From Hyphomicrobium zavarzinii ATCC 27496 (GTDB lineage: Bacteria > Pseudomonadota > Alphaproteobacteria > Rhizobiales > Hyphomicrobiaceae), in contig NZ_KB911255.1 in assembly GCF_000383415.1 (NCBI RefSeq), positions 418,001 to 482,000 of the forward strand: 64,000 nt of DNA, read 5' to 3'. The notes under the pieces are model-generated. The model did not search any database, was not told the origin of the DNA, and saw only the letters and a list, made by a program, of their open reading frames with translations. A program made the translations under genes and the position numbers. Positions 43,755 to 51,885 of the stretch are shown piece after piece. Numbering within the stretch: the stretch's first letter is position 1; each line of letters begins with the position of its first letter.

Positions 43755-43791
43755 GCAATAAATTTGCATACCCTGTATGCAAATTTATTGC
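43755..43791. promoter_or_regulatory. Perfect 37-bp inverted repeat operator between permease and XRE-cupin regulator
   Basis: GCAATAAATTTGCATA (43755-43770), spacer CCCTG, TATGCAAATTTATTGC (43776-43791): two exact 16-base arms. It lies in the divergent promoter region, 84 bp upstream of the permease start and 140 bp upstream of the regulator start. The length and perfection point to an operator for a dimeric or tetrameric HTH protein, most simply the adjacent XRE-cupin regulator. A hairpin in transcript form is possible but no T-tract follows. Confidence 0.75.
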
Positions 43792-43930
43792 CCGTCAGGT
43801 AACTGGACTGTGCGCTGCAGCATCGGTTGCCAATCCGGAGCAACGCTGCATTATGGGAGCAGCCCCCTGCTTCGCGCGGCAAAGTTCGTGCGTTTGCAGT
43901 ACGTTTGACTCATCTCAGGCAAGGCACGAC

Positions 43931-44599
43931 ATGGCAAAAACCAAAGTCCGGCGGGCTCCTTCGCGACGTCACAAACTTGCGGAAGGCCAGCCGGCTGCGA
44001 AGGCGGACGCGCAGCACGACACGGCGAACGTGCCGTTGGAAAAGCGCATCGGAGAGGTATTCAAGCAGCTTCGGCTGGCTGCGAACCTCACGCTTGCCGA
44101 TCTCAGCACGGGGGCGGGCATGTCCAGCGCCATGCTGAGCCGGATCGAGAATGGAATGGCGACGGCGAGTCTCGATTCTCTCGAGCGGCTGTGTCACGCA
44201 CTCGGCATCGGGCTTTCGGATCTGTTCAAGCAGACCGATAGGAAAGAGGGCACGGCGCAGCTCGTCAAGCGCAGCGAGCAGATGGAAGTCGTGCGGGTCG
44301 GTACGAAGTACGGCTACACTTACAAGCTTCTCTCCTACGACAAGGGGCCGAAGAAGCTGTTCGATCCCTTCTTCATCGAGATGGACAAGAAGAGCCAGTC
44401 CTATCCGCGCTTTGCCCATCCCGGCACCGAGTTCATCTACATGCTGCAAGGGCGGGTGGAGTACCGGTTCGGCGAGTACACGTATCTGCTCGAGCCGGGA
44501 GATGCCTTCACCTTCTCGGGAGACGTGGTGCATGGCCCGGAGAAGCTGCTCGACGAGCGGGCGAAGTTCATCTCCATCATCATCTATGGCGAAGAATGA
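43931..44599 (+). CDS. XRE-family regulator with C-terminal cupin sensor
   Basis: 222 residues: basic N-terminus, XRE helix-turn-helix (~45-100: LTLADLSTGAGMSSAMLSRI, ENGMATASLDSLERL) and a cupin_2 domain (~150-220: FAHPGTEFIYMLQGRVEYRF, LLEPGDAFTFSGDVVHGPE). Relatives (PuuR-like, for example) respond to amines or amino acids. ATG 43931 has AAGG upstream. Its position between the permease and the mgs genes suggests it regulates amine import and use. Confidence 0.93.
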   Translation: MAKTKVRRAPSRRHKLAEGQPAAKADAQHDTANVPLEKRIGEVFKQLRLAANLTLADLSTGAGMSSAMLSRIENGMATASLDSLERLCHALGIGLSDLFKQTDRKEGTAQLVKRSEQMEVVRVGTKYGYTYKLLSYDKGPKKLFDPFFIEMDKKSQSYPRFAHPGTEFIYMLQGRVEYRFGEYTYLLEPGDAFTFSGDVVHGPEKLLDERAKFISIIIYGEE

Positions 44600-44621
44600 G
44601 AGGCGCTTCACGCGCTTCCGG

Positions 44622-44650
44622 AAAAAAATGCCGGGAGTTTTCACTCCCGG
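44622..44650 (-). terminator. Intrinsic terminator of the mgsABC genes
   Basis: Stem CCGGGAGT (44631-44638) and ACTCCCGG (44643-44650) with TTTC-type loop, followed on the minus strand by CATTTTTTTCC. It stands 36 bp beyond the mgsC stop. Confidence 0.88.
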
Positions 44651-44686
44651 CAGTTGGGGGAAATGGCCTGAGAGCTGCTGCACAGC

Positions 44687-46021
44687 TCAAGCCGTAGCCC
44701 CGGGGATCCAAGTGGTGCCTGCCAGCGGAACGCGGGCCATGGCTGCTGCCTCGATGGTGAGTGCCGCCAAGTCCTCCGGCTCCAGGTTGTGGAGATGGTT
44801 TTTGCCGCAGGCACGCGCCAGCGTCTGGGCCTCCAGCGTCAAGACCTTGAGGTAGTTGGCGAGCCTGCGGCCAGCGATGACGGGGTCCAGGCGCTTGTAG
44901 AGCTCGGGCGTCTGGGTGGTGATGCCTGCGGGGTCGCGTCCCTCGTGCCAATCGTCGTAGCAACCCGGGGCGGAGCCGATCTGCGCGTACTCCTTCTCCC
45001 ATTTTGGGTCGTTGTCGCCGAGGGCCACGAGCGCTGCCGTGCCGACAGCCACTGCATCGGCGCCAAGCGCGAGCGCCTTCGCCACATCCGCGCCATTGCG
45101 AATGCCGCCCGAGACGATGAGCTGCACCTTGCGATGCATGCCGAGGTCCTGGAGGGCCTGCACGGCGGGGCGGATTGCGGAGAGCAGCGGAATGCCGACG
45201 TGCTCGATGAACACCTCCTGCGTCGCCGCCGTTCCGCCCTGCATGCCGTCGAGCACAACGACGTCCGCACCGGATTTAACGGCCAGCGCGACGTCGAAGT
45301 AGGGGCGGCTCGCGCCGACCTTGAGGTAGATCGGCTTCTCCCAGTCTGTGATCTCACGCAGCTCGTTGATCTTGATCTCGAGATCGTCGGCACCGGTCCA
45401 ATCGGGATGGCGGCAGGCCGAGCGCTGGTCGATACCCTTCGGAAGCTGGCGCATCTCGGCCACGCGGTCGGAGATCTTCTGGCCGAGCAGCATGCCGCCG
45501 CCGCCGGGCTTGGCGCCCTGGCCGATCACGATCTCGATGGCGTCCGCCTTGCGCAGGTCGTCCGGGTTCATGCCGTAGCGCGACGGCAGATACTGGTAGA
45601 CCAGCGTGGTGGACTGGCCGCGCTCTTCCGGCGTCATGCCGCCGTCGCCCGTGGTCGTGGAGGTGCCAGCGAGGGAGGCGCCGCGTCCGAGGGCTTCCTT
45701 GGCATTGGCCGAAAGCGAGCCGAAGCTCATGCCTGCGATGGTGACGGGGATCTTGAGGTGGATCGGCTTCTTGGCGAAGCGCGTGCCGAGAACCACGTCG
45801 GTTCCGCATTTCTCACGATAGCCTTCGAGGGGATATCGCGACATGGAGGCGCCGAGCATCACCAAGTCGTCGAAGTTCGGCAGGCGGCGCTTCGAGCCGC
45901 CGCCGCGGATGTCGTAGATGCCGGTAGCGGCGGCGCGGCGGATCTCGGAGAGCGAGTAGTCGTCGAAGGTGGCCGACTTGCGCGGAGTGGTCGGCATCCA
46001 GTTCCGTTCGTGGCTGGTCAT
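44687..46021 (-). CDS. mgsC: N-methylglutamate synthase-type FMN subunit (MgsC/GlxD-like)
   Basis: 444 residues, the FMN-binding glutamate-synthase core: FAKKPIHLKIPVTIAGMSFG, GTSTTTGDGGMTPEERGQST, QGAKPGGGGMLLGQKIS, KVGASRPYFDVALAVKSGAD and VLDGMQGGTAATQEVF. With MgsA and MgsB it makes N-methylglutamate from gamma-glutamylmethylamide in methylotrophs; the same three-gene set is called glxB-D in rhizobia. Its ATG overlaps the mgsB stop (TGATG). The substrate may be another amine. Confidence 0.88.
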   Translation of the reverse strand: MTSHERNWMPTTPRKSATFDDYSLSEIRRAAATGIYDIRGGGSKRRLPNFDDLVMLGASMSRYPLEGYREKCGTDVVLGTRFAKKPIHLKIPVTIAGMSFGSLSANAKEALGRGASLAGTSTTTGDGGMTPEERGQSTTLVYQYLPSRYGMNPDDLRKADAIEIVIGQGAKPGGGGMLLGQKISDRVAEMRQLPKGIDQRSACRHPDWTGADDLEIKINELREITDWEKPIYLKVGASRPYFDVALAVKSGADVVVLDGMQGGTAATQEVFIEHVGIPLLSAIRPAVQALQDLGMHRKVQLIVSGGIRNGADVAKALALGADAVAVGTAALVALGDNDPKWEKEYAQIGSAPGCYDDWHEGRDPAGITTQTPELYKRLDPVIAGRRLANYLKVLTLEAQTLARACGKNHLHNLEPEDLAALTIEAAAMARVPLAGTTWIPGATA

Positions 46022-46710
46022 CAGTAGGCTCCGGCGTTGTCGATGTTGAAGTTGTAAAGTTTGCGCGCCGAGCCGTAGCGGCGGAACTCGGCGATATCGA
46101 TCTTGTGAGCCTCTCCCGCTTCCGTGAGCAGCTCCATCAGCTCGGCCTTGTGCGTGTCGCGCAGCGGTTTCTCGATGCAGTCGGCTCCGAGCCCAGCGAC
46201 AGGGCCGCGCACATAGAGACGGGCCTCGTAGATCGAGTCTCCGAGAGCTTCTCCCGCCTCGCCGAATACGACGAGACGCCCGTTCTGGCCCATGAAGGCG
46301 GAGAGGTGGCCGATGCCGCCCTTCACCACGATGTCGATGCCCTTCATGGAGATGCCGCAGCGGGCTGAGGCGTTTCCGTCCACGATCAGCAGACCGCCGC
46401 GTCCGGTGGCGCCAGCGCTCTGGCTCGCGTCGCCCTTCACGTGTATGCGGCCGGACATCATGTTCTCGCCAACGCCCTGGCCGGCGCTGCCGTCGATGAC
46501 GATATTGGCGTGCTTGTTCATGCCGCCACAGAAATAACCGACGCTGCCCTGCACATTGATGGTGACAGGGGCGTCGACGCCTGCGGCGATCGAGTGCTCT
46601 CCGTTAGGGTTGGTGACCGTCCAGAGCGTTTCGTTGGTGTCCGCCTTCAGCTTGTGGAGCGCGGCATTCAGCTCTCGAACGGATGTCTTCGACAGATCGA
46701 TGCTCGGCAT
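46021..46710 (-). CDS. mgsB: N-methylglutamate synthase GXGXG subunit (MgsB/GlxC-like)
   Basis: 229 residues of the glutamate synthase C-terminal GXGXG beta-helix: GSVGYFCGGMNKHANIVIDG, GQGVGENMMSGRIHVKGDA, TGRGGLLIVDGNASARCGIS and GGIGHLSAFMGQNGRLVVFG are repeated turns. It holds the other two domains of the complex together. It overlaps both neighbours by one base (TGATG), so all three are translationally coupled. Confidence 0.88.
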   Translation of the reverse strand: MPSIDLSKTSVRELNAALHKLKADTNETLWTVTNPNGEHSIAAGVDAPVTINVQGSVGYFCGGMNKHANIVIDGSAGQGVGENMMSGRIHVKGDASQSAGATGRGGLLIVDGNASARCGISMKGIDIVVKGGIGHLSAFMGQNGRLVVFGEAGEALGDSIYEARLYVRGPVAGLGADCIEKPLRDTHKAELMELLTEAGEAHKIDIAEFRRYGSARKLYNFNIDNAGAY

Positions 46711-47609
46711 CAGTTGTGCTCCCAGAAGTAGACGGTGGCGGGTTTCGGCTCCCAGACCTTGGCTTTCTCAATTCCGGGGAGGCAGGTGAGGCTCTTGTAT
46801 TCGGAGGCGAACGCCACATAGCGGTCGGTCTCCGCCATGACGGCAGGCTTGCACGCGATGGGATCGCGCAGCACGCCGAAGCCCTGCTCGGTGCCGACCA
46901 CGAACGTGAAGAAGCCGTCGAGGTCGTCGAGGCTGGATTTCAGCGCCTCGCCGAGGGTTTGGCCCGCCTGCATCTGCTTGGTGAGGTAGCCGGCCGCCAC
47001 CTCGCTGTCGTTCTCGGTCTTGATCCGGATGCCTTCACGCTTGAGCTCGCGGCGGAGGGAAGCATGGTTCGAGAGCGACCCATTGTGCACGAGGCACTGA
47101 TCGGCGCCGGTCGAGAAAGGATGCGCGCCGTTGGTGGTGACGGCCGATTCCGTGGCCATACGCGTGTGGGAAATGCCGTGGCTGCCCGCCATGCCGGCGA
47201 TGCCGAAGGCCTTCGCCACGTCGTCCGGATAGCCCACCTCTTTATAGATCTCGAGGCTCGTGCCCTCGCTCATCACAGTGACGTCGGGGTGGTTGGCCGT
47301 GAGCCATTCCTCCGCCTTAGCCACGTCCTCCGGCCGCAGCGAGACTACGGCATGAGAGTACCGGACCGCGCTTTTCGCGCCGTTGCCGATGAAGGTGGCG
47401 AGCTTTTCAGCGACGCCCGCGATGTCGAAGCTCGTGGAGGGACCGGCGATGGTGAGTTTGGAGAGATCGCCCTTGCCCCGGCTGTAGATCGCGAATCCCG
47501 CCGAGTCGGGGCCGCGGCTGCACAGCGTCGAGGTCATTTTTGCGAGAAGCGCGCCGAGCTCTGGCTCGAGCTTCGGGTCTTTTATGAAGAGCCCAGCAAT
47601 TCCACACAT
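46710..47609 (-). CDS. mgsA: N-methylglutamate synthase glutaminase-like subunit (MgsA/GlxB-like)
   Basis: 299-residue class II glutamine amidotransferase domain. Met-Cys2 (MCGIAGLFI) gives the N-terminal nucleophile after Met removal; SRGPDSAGFA, GISHTRMATESAV and LVHNGSLSNHASLRREL are family motifs. It would release methylamine or ammonia from the gamma-glutamyl amide and channel it to MgsC. First gene of the mgsABC set; gmaS lies upstream with a 135-bp gap. Confidence 0.88.
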   Translation of the reverse strand: MCGIAGLFIKDPKLEPELGALLAKMTSTLCSRGPDSAGFAIYSRGKGDLSKLTIAGPSTSFDIAGVAEKLATFIGNGAKSAVRYSHAVVSLRPEDVAKAEEWLTANHPDVTVMSEGTSLEIYKEVGYPDDVAKAFGIAGMAGSHGISHTRMATESAVTTNGAHPFSTGADQCLVHNGSLSNHASLRRELKREGIRIKTENDSEVAAGYLTKQMQAGQTLGEALKSSLDDLDGFFTFVVGTEQGFGVLRDPIACKPAVMAETDRYVAFASEYKSLTCLPGIEKAKVWEPKPATVYFWEHN

Positions 47610-47744
47610 GGGAGGTTCATTCCTTCAGGTTTGGTGTTGCGCAGGGCGCGCACCGGCCCTTCGTCGCCGAAGACCGGCGCCGCCCTGCGTTCTGCTGTTG
47701 TAATTTTTCTCAGCCGGGCCTGCGGCCGGCCGAGAGCACGCGTC

Positions 47745-49139
47745 CTAGAAGAAGCTCAGGTAGCGCTTCACTTCCCAATCGGAGACGTGGCGGTGGTAGT
47801 CGGTCCATTCGTCGCGTTTCAGCGATACGAACTCGTCGATGAACTCGGTTCCCAGCGTCTTGCGGAAGAGCTCGCTCTTGTTCAGAGCCTCGACGGCTTC
47901 GCTGAGAGACTGGGGAAGGATGTCGATGTTTCTTGCGGCAATTTCCTGCGGCGAGAGCGCATAGAAATTGACGTTGTGCGGCGGGCCGGGATCGAGCTTG
48001 CGGTCCACGCCGTCGAGGCCGGCCGCGATCATGGCGGCCTGCGCGAGGTAGGGGTTCATGCCCGAGTCGCCGGTTCTGAGCTCGATGCGTCCGTAAGGAA
48101 CGCGGACCATTGCCGTGCGGTTGTTGTCGCCATAGGCGACGAAGACCGGAGCCCAGGTCGTGCCAGACGCCGTGCGGCCGATGACGAGTCTCTTGTAGGA
48201 GTTCACGCTTGGCGCAAGCAGGGCCGTGAGAGCGGCTGCGTGCTTCAGGATGCCCGCCAGGAAGTGGTAGGCAAGCTGCGACAGGCCCATGCCGTTCTTG
48301 TCGGATGCATCGTGGAACAGGTTGCGTCCGGCTGCATCGGCGATCGAGGCGTGGATATGCATGCCGTTGCCGGTGGTGGAGCTCTTCGGCTTCGGCATGA
48401 AGGAGCAGATGGCGCCAAGCTCATGAGCGATCTCGGCCGCGGCCATCTTGAACAGAATGATCTGATCGGCCGATGTAAGTGCGTCGGCGTACTTGAAGTT
48501 GATCTCGTACTGGCCGTTTCCGTCCTCGTGGTCGATCTGGTAGACGTCGATTCCGAGCGCCTGCAGGCTTTCCGTGACGCGCTCCAGGAAGACGCGGACG
48601 CGGGAGAGGCCGCGATAGTCGTAGGCGGGCTTCTGGAGGACGTCCGTCGAATCGAACGGAACGATCGAGCCGTCCGTCGTGCGCTCGAACAGGCTGAACT
48701 CAGGCTCGATGCCGGTGTTCAGGGTCCAGCCGCGCTCGGAAAGGCGCGCGATCTGCGTCTTCAGGATGTTGCGGGTGTCGATGGGATGGGGCTTGCCGCA
48801 CACGGTGCCCGTTCCCATCATGCGGGCATAGCCGGGCGCCCAGGGCGTAAGCGTCATCGTCGAGAGGTCGCCGATCACCATGTACTCGGGCTCGTGAGGC
48901 GCGAGCCTCATGCCGAACACGCCGCCGCCCGCGAAGCCCACGCCATCGGTGACGATGTCTTCGAGGTGGTCGACGGGAACGGCCTTGCTCTTCGCGACAC
49001 CATAGATGTCCACGAACTGAGCCAGTACGTAACGGACCTGATGCTGGGCGAGAAACAGCTTGGCTTTCTGAATATCGAGATCTTGCGGTGCAACAAGTTG
49101 CCCTGGCGAATTACGCCAGTTCCAATGTGCCATCGACAT
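47745..49139 (-). CDS. gmaS: Glutamine synthetase type III-like, gamma-glutamylmethylamide synthetase
   Basis: 464 residues of a glutamine synthetase fold: FVDIYGVAKSKAVP (N-terminal), DHEDGNGQYEINFKYADALT, KPKSSTTGNGMHIHASI, NSYKRLVIGRT and YGRIELRTGDSGMNPYLAQA. The metal-binding Glu/His residues are present in these motifs. Its context with mgsABC matches gmaS of the N-methylglutamate pathway (ATP-dependent ligation of methylamine to glutamate); relatives also act on ethylamine or isopropylamine. ATG 49139 has GGGAGGA upstream. The exact amine is unproven. Confidence 0.88.
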   Translation of the reverse strand: MSMAHWNWRNSPGQLVAPQDLDIQKAKLFLAQHQVRYVLAQFVDIYGVAKSKAVPVDHLEDIVTDGVGFAGGGVFGMRLAPHEPEYMVIGDLSTMTLTPWAPGYARMMGTGTVCGKPHPIDTRNILKTQIARLSERGWTLNTGIEPEFSLFERTTDGSIVPFDSTDVLQKPAYDYRGLSRVRVFLERVTESLQALGIDVYQIDHEDGNGQYEINFKYADALTSADQIILFKMAAAEIAHELGAICSFMPKPKSSTTGNGMHIHASIADAAGRNLFHDASDKNGMGLSQLAYHFLAGILKHAAALTALLAPSVNSYKRLVIGRTASGTTWAPVFVAYGDNNRTAMVRVPYGRIELRTGDSGMNPYLAQAAMIAAGLDGVDRKLDPGPPHNVNFYALSPQEIAARNIDILPQSLSEAVEALNKSELFRKTLGTEFIDEFVSLKRDEWTDYHRHVSDWEVKRYLSFF

Positions 49140-49217
49140 GGCATTCCTCCCAATGCGAGCTTGTCTTTGAGCGGTCGACTTTGTCTGCATGCTCGCTGAT
49201 CATGGCGTACAACAAAC

Positions 49218-49232
49218 TTGCATGAGGTGCAA
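49218..49232. promoter_or_regulatory. Inverted repeat TTGCA-N5-TGCAA between gmaS and the FAD oxidase gene
   Basis: TTGCA (49218-49222), TGAGG, TGCAA (49228-49232). These are the same half-sites as the centre of the 37-bp operator at 43755-43791, though with 5 instead of 9 bases between, and TGTATGCA recurs nearby at 49239-49246. It lies in the divergent promoter of gmaS and the FAD oxidase. Confidence 0.45.
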
Positions 49233-49303
49233 CTTCTTTGTATGCAGTGAAAGCCATGATTTTTCGAATTGGCTGAATTTCCGATCAAAAAGGAACGTGC
49301 TCG

Positions 49304-50653
49304 ATGACGAGCGAAGAGCCTACTGGTCCAACCGTATCCAGCCTCGCAGAGGGGCGCGTCACGTCGTCTGCCGGGCTTCTCTATCGTCCCTACTGGTGGG
49401 AGGCGGCACCGCGGCGAAAATCGGATCGCGCACTTCCCGCGACCGTCGATGTCGTGGTGGTGGGATCCGGCTTCACCGGACTTTCAGCGGCGCTTACGCT
49501 TCTGCGCAACGGGCGCTCCGTGGCCGTGCTCGAGCGCAACGATCCCGGGTTCGGTGCTAGCACGCGGAATGGCGGACAGATCGGCAGCGGCAATCAGAAG
49601 TTCCGGGTCAAGCGGCTCATTCAGTTGCGCGGGCGAAGGAAAGCCGAAGCGATGCTTCGTGAAGGCGTGGAGATGCTCGACTACATAGAGCACCTGGTCA
49701 CGACGGAGCAGATTGCGTGTCATTTCCAGCGGTGCGGCCGCTTTCGCGCGGCTATCCAGCCTGAGCACTACGATGCCATGGCGCGTGACATGGAGGATCT
49801 GCGGAAGCTGGCCGGCGTCGAGAGTTTCATGGTGCCGCGCTCGGAGCAGCACGCAGAGATCGGATCGGACGTTTTCCATGGCGGCTCTGTGCTGCCGGCT
49901 GACGCGTCCCTTCATCCCGGGCTTTATCACGCGGGGCTCGCGCAGCGGATCGAGGAGGCAGGGGGCTTCGTCATCGGCAATGCCGGGGTTGAGGACATCT
50001 CATCGCGCGCAGGCGGGTTCGATGTGCGCACCGCGCGCGGCGAAGTGAGCTGCCGCAACGTCATCATCGCCACCAACGGCTATACGGACAACCTTCTGCC
50101 GGAGCTTGGACGGCGGATCGTTCCGATCGGCTCCGGCCTGATTGCGACGGATAAGATTCCAGAGGCGATCTTCGCGCCGCTGATGCCGAAGAATCGCGTC
50201 TACGGAAACACCAACCGCGTCTTCTACTATTTCCGGGCGGCTCCGGGAGAGCGCCGCGTGATCTGGGGCGGGCGCGTGGGACGTCTCGCCTCCGACACGT
50301 CGCCGCTGGCGTTCGGCCACCTCGCGCGCGACATGCTGCGGGTTTTTCCGGCGCTCGCGGACGTGCCCATCACGCACGCGTGGGATGGCCTCATCGGCTA
50401 CACCTACGACGAGGTCCCGCATCTCGGCCGCACGTCCAAGGGCGTTCACTACGCCATCGGCTACTGCGGGACCGGCGTCTCGCGCGCCACCTATTTCGGG
50501 CACAAGATCGCGCTTCAGCTCATCGGAGATACGTCCGGGCGGACCGCGTTCGACGATCTCGTGTTCCCGAGCTACCCGGCTCACCCAATTGCGAAGCGCG
50601 TCGTGCCGGTCGTCGAGACCTGGTACCGGCTCCGCGATGCGACCAAACTATAA
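49304..50653 (+). CDS. FAD-dependent amine/amino acid oxidoreductase (DAO family, PuuB-like)
   Basis: 449 residues: N-terminal FAD Rossmann motif (DVVVVGSGFTGLSAALTLLR), the second FAD motif ATNGYTDNLLPELGRRIVPI and the C-terminal substrate/FAD part DGLIGYTYDEVPHLG, YAIGYCGTGVSRATYFGHKI. This is the DAO superfamily that includes gamma-glutamylputrescine oxidase PuuB and sarcosine/glycine oxidases. It diverges from gmaS and precedes ridA, so it probably oxidises an N-alkyl or gamma-glutamyl-amine intermediate. AAGGAACG precedes ATG 49304. Confidence 0.9.
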   Translation: MTSEEPTGPTVSSLAEGRVTSSAGLLYRPYWWEAAPRRKSDRALPATVDVVVVGSGFTGLSAALTLLRNGRSVAVLERNDPGFGASTRNGGQIGSGNQKFRVKRLIQLRGRRKAEAMLREGVEMLDYIEHLVTTEQIACHFQRCGRFRAAIQPEHYDAMARDMEDLRKLAGVESFMVPRSEQHAEIGSDVFHGGSVLPADASLHPGLYHAGLAQRIEEAGGFVIGNAGVEDISSRAGGFDVRTARGEVSCRNVIIATNGYTDNLLPELGRRIVPIGSGLIATDKIPEAIFAPLMPKNRVYGNTNRVFYYFRAAPGERRVIWGGRVGRLASDTSPLAFGHLARDMLRVFPALADVPITHAWDGLIGYTYDEVPHLGRTSKGVHYAIGYCGTGVSRATYFGHKIALQLIGDTSGRTAFDDLVFPSYPAHPIAKRVVPVVETWYRLRDATKL

Positions 50654-50674
50654 ACAAGCGAAAGGAAGGAAAAG

Positions 50675-51067
50675 ATGACGACTGCCAGCAAGGCCAAGCG
50701 CGTGAACGTCTCCTCGGGGGGAGCTTACGAAGGCGTGTTCGGCTATTCGCGCGCGGTGCGGATCGGCAACGACGTGCACGTCTCGGGCACCTGCGCGCCA
50801 GTGGGCCATGAGAAGAGCGATGCCTACACGCAGACACGGGCGGCGCTCGCCATCGTCGGCAAGGCGCTCGAGGACGCGGGCGCGAGCTTCAAGGATGTGG
50901 TGAGAACCGTCGTCTACGTTCGGGACATCAACGACGCCGACGCCGTCGCCAAGGGACATCTCGAGTCCTTCGATGCCGTGCGTCCGGCCAGCACCCTTGT
51001 TCAGGTAACGTCCATGCTGCGCCCCTGGCAGAAGGTCGAAATCGAAGCTTACGCCAAGATCGGTTGA
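50675..51067 (+). CDS. RidA family imine/enamine deaminase
   Basis: 130 residues. RidA enzymes hydrolyse reactive imines and enamines that escape amine-oxidising or PLP enzymes. The Arg of DAVRPASTLVQV and the Glu of KVEIEAYAKI are the family's active-site residues, and HVSGTCAP starts the fold. AAGGAAGGAAAAG precedes the ATG. It is 21 bp after the oxidase gene, so the two are co-transcribed and RidA likely clears the oxidase's product. Confidence 0.92.
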   Translation: MTTASKAKRVNVSSGGAYEGVFGYSRAVRIGNDVHVSGTCAPVGHEKSDAYTQTRAALAIVGKALEDAGASFKDVVRTVVYVRDINDADAVAKGHLESFDAVRPASTLVQVTSMLRPWQKVEIEAYAKIG

Positions 51068-51074
51068 TGCGGAG

Positions 51075-51109
51075 GCGGGAGGGAGCCTCGTGCTCTCTCC
51101 CGCTATTTT
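51075..51109 (+). terminator. Intrinsic terminator of the oxidase-ridA unit
   Basis: Stem GCGGGAGGGAGC (51075-51086) and GCTCTCTCCCGC (51092-51103, one G-T pair), loop CTCGT, then TATTTTCTC. Located 8 bp past the ridA stop. Confidence 0.85.
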
Positions 51110-51160
51110 CTCGGGACGACATTGGGGATGTGTCAGCCGCTTCCGGTCTGTTAGGCTGAC

Positions 51161-51174
51161 TTAACGCAAATCAA
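51161..51174. promoter_or_regulatory. Degenerate FNR-type site upstream of DUF2478 gene
   Basis: TTAAC-GCAA-ATCAA. The second half-site is the FNR consensus; the first differs at one position from TTGAC. It lies 106 bp upstream of the DUF2478 start, beside the nitric-oxide gene cluster, hence the mention. Weak evidence alone. Confidence 0.3.
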
Positions 51175-51279
51175 TGCCGTTCGGGCGGCGCTCGGCTTCA
51201 TTTCAAGCTAGGCTGATTGTCGGCTTGATCGGGCGAAGGCTGCAGTCGATCGAACGGAAAAAACGCGTTGGGCTCATCC

Positions 51280-51816
51280 ATGAATGTCGCGGCGATTCTT
51301 TACGAAGGCGATCAAGGCGAGCTGACGGATGCCTTGCTCACCGATGTGGCCTACCAATTCCGTCATGCGGGCGTGAAGCTCGCAGGCGCCGTGCAGTCCA
51401 AGTCTGCGCCGCGCCCCAACCGTTGCGAGATGACGCTCGAGGACCTCGCCACCGGGCAGTGCATCAAGACGTCTGACGATCGGGCTCCGCCGGAGCCGGG
51501 ATGCCGGCTGGACGCGAACGCGCTCGAGGATTCCGTCGGTCTTGCGGCGTCGTCGCTCGATCCCGCAACAGAGCTCGTTATCATCAACCGGTTCGGGAAG
51601 CGGGAGTCGGATGGGAACGGCTTCCGGCCGTTGATCGAAAGTGCGGTTTTCCTTCAGGTGCCGGTGCTGGTCGGCTTGAAGCGCGTCCATTTCGAGGCGT
51701 GGCGCGATTTCGTTGGAGACGACCTGGTTTTCCTCCCGCAGCGCCGCGAGGACATACTGGGGTGGTGTGCGGCGGCGATGTCGGAATCGGCCGCAGAGCG
51801 CGCGGCTGCATCCTGA
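51280..51816 (+). CDS. DUF2478 family protein
   Basis: 178 residues starting MNVAAILYEGDQGELTDALL, with ELVIINRFGKRESDGNGFRP as the family core and LVGLKRVHFEAWRDF near the end. DUF2478 proteins are predicted nucleotide-binding-like and often lie near molybdenum-related or nitrogen oxide genes; no activity is established. ATG 51280 is preferred over TTG 51268. It converges with the nnrS genes. Confidence 0.75.
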   Translation: MNVAAILYEGDQGELTDALLTDVAYQFRHAGVKLAGAVQSKSAPRPNRCEMTLEDLATGQCIKTSDDRAPPEPGCRLDANALEDSVGLAASSLDPATELVIINRFGKRESDGNGFRPLIESAVFLQVPVLVGLKRVHFEAWRDFVGDDLVFLPQRREDILGWCAAAMSESAAERAAAS

Positions 51817-51885
51817 GCCGGGCTGCAATCCTTATTCGGTCATCGATGTAAACTGTGCTGTGCGAACGGAAGGTGGTTCGCGCGA

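Noticed and set aside
46683-49199. 838-codon plus-strand frame opposite mgsA and gmaS
   Set aside because: Opposite to well-identified enzymes; composition (Arg, Val, Gly, Asp, His-rich) is that of a shadow frame in high-GC DNA.
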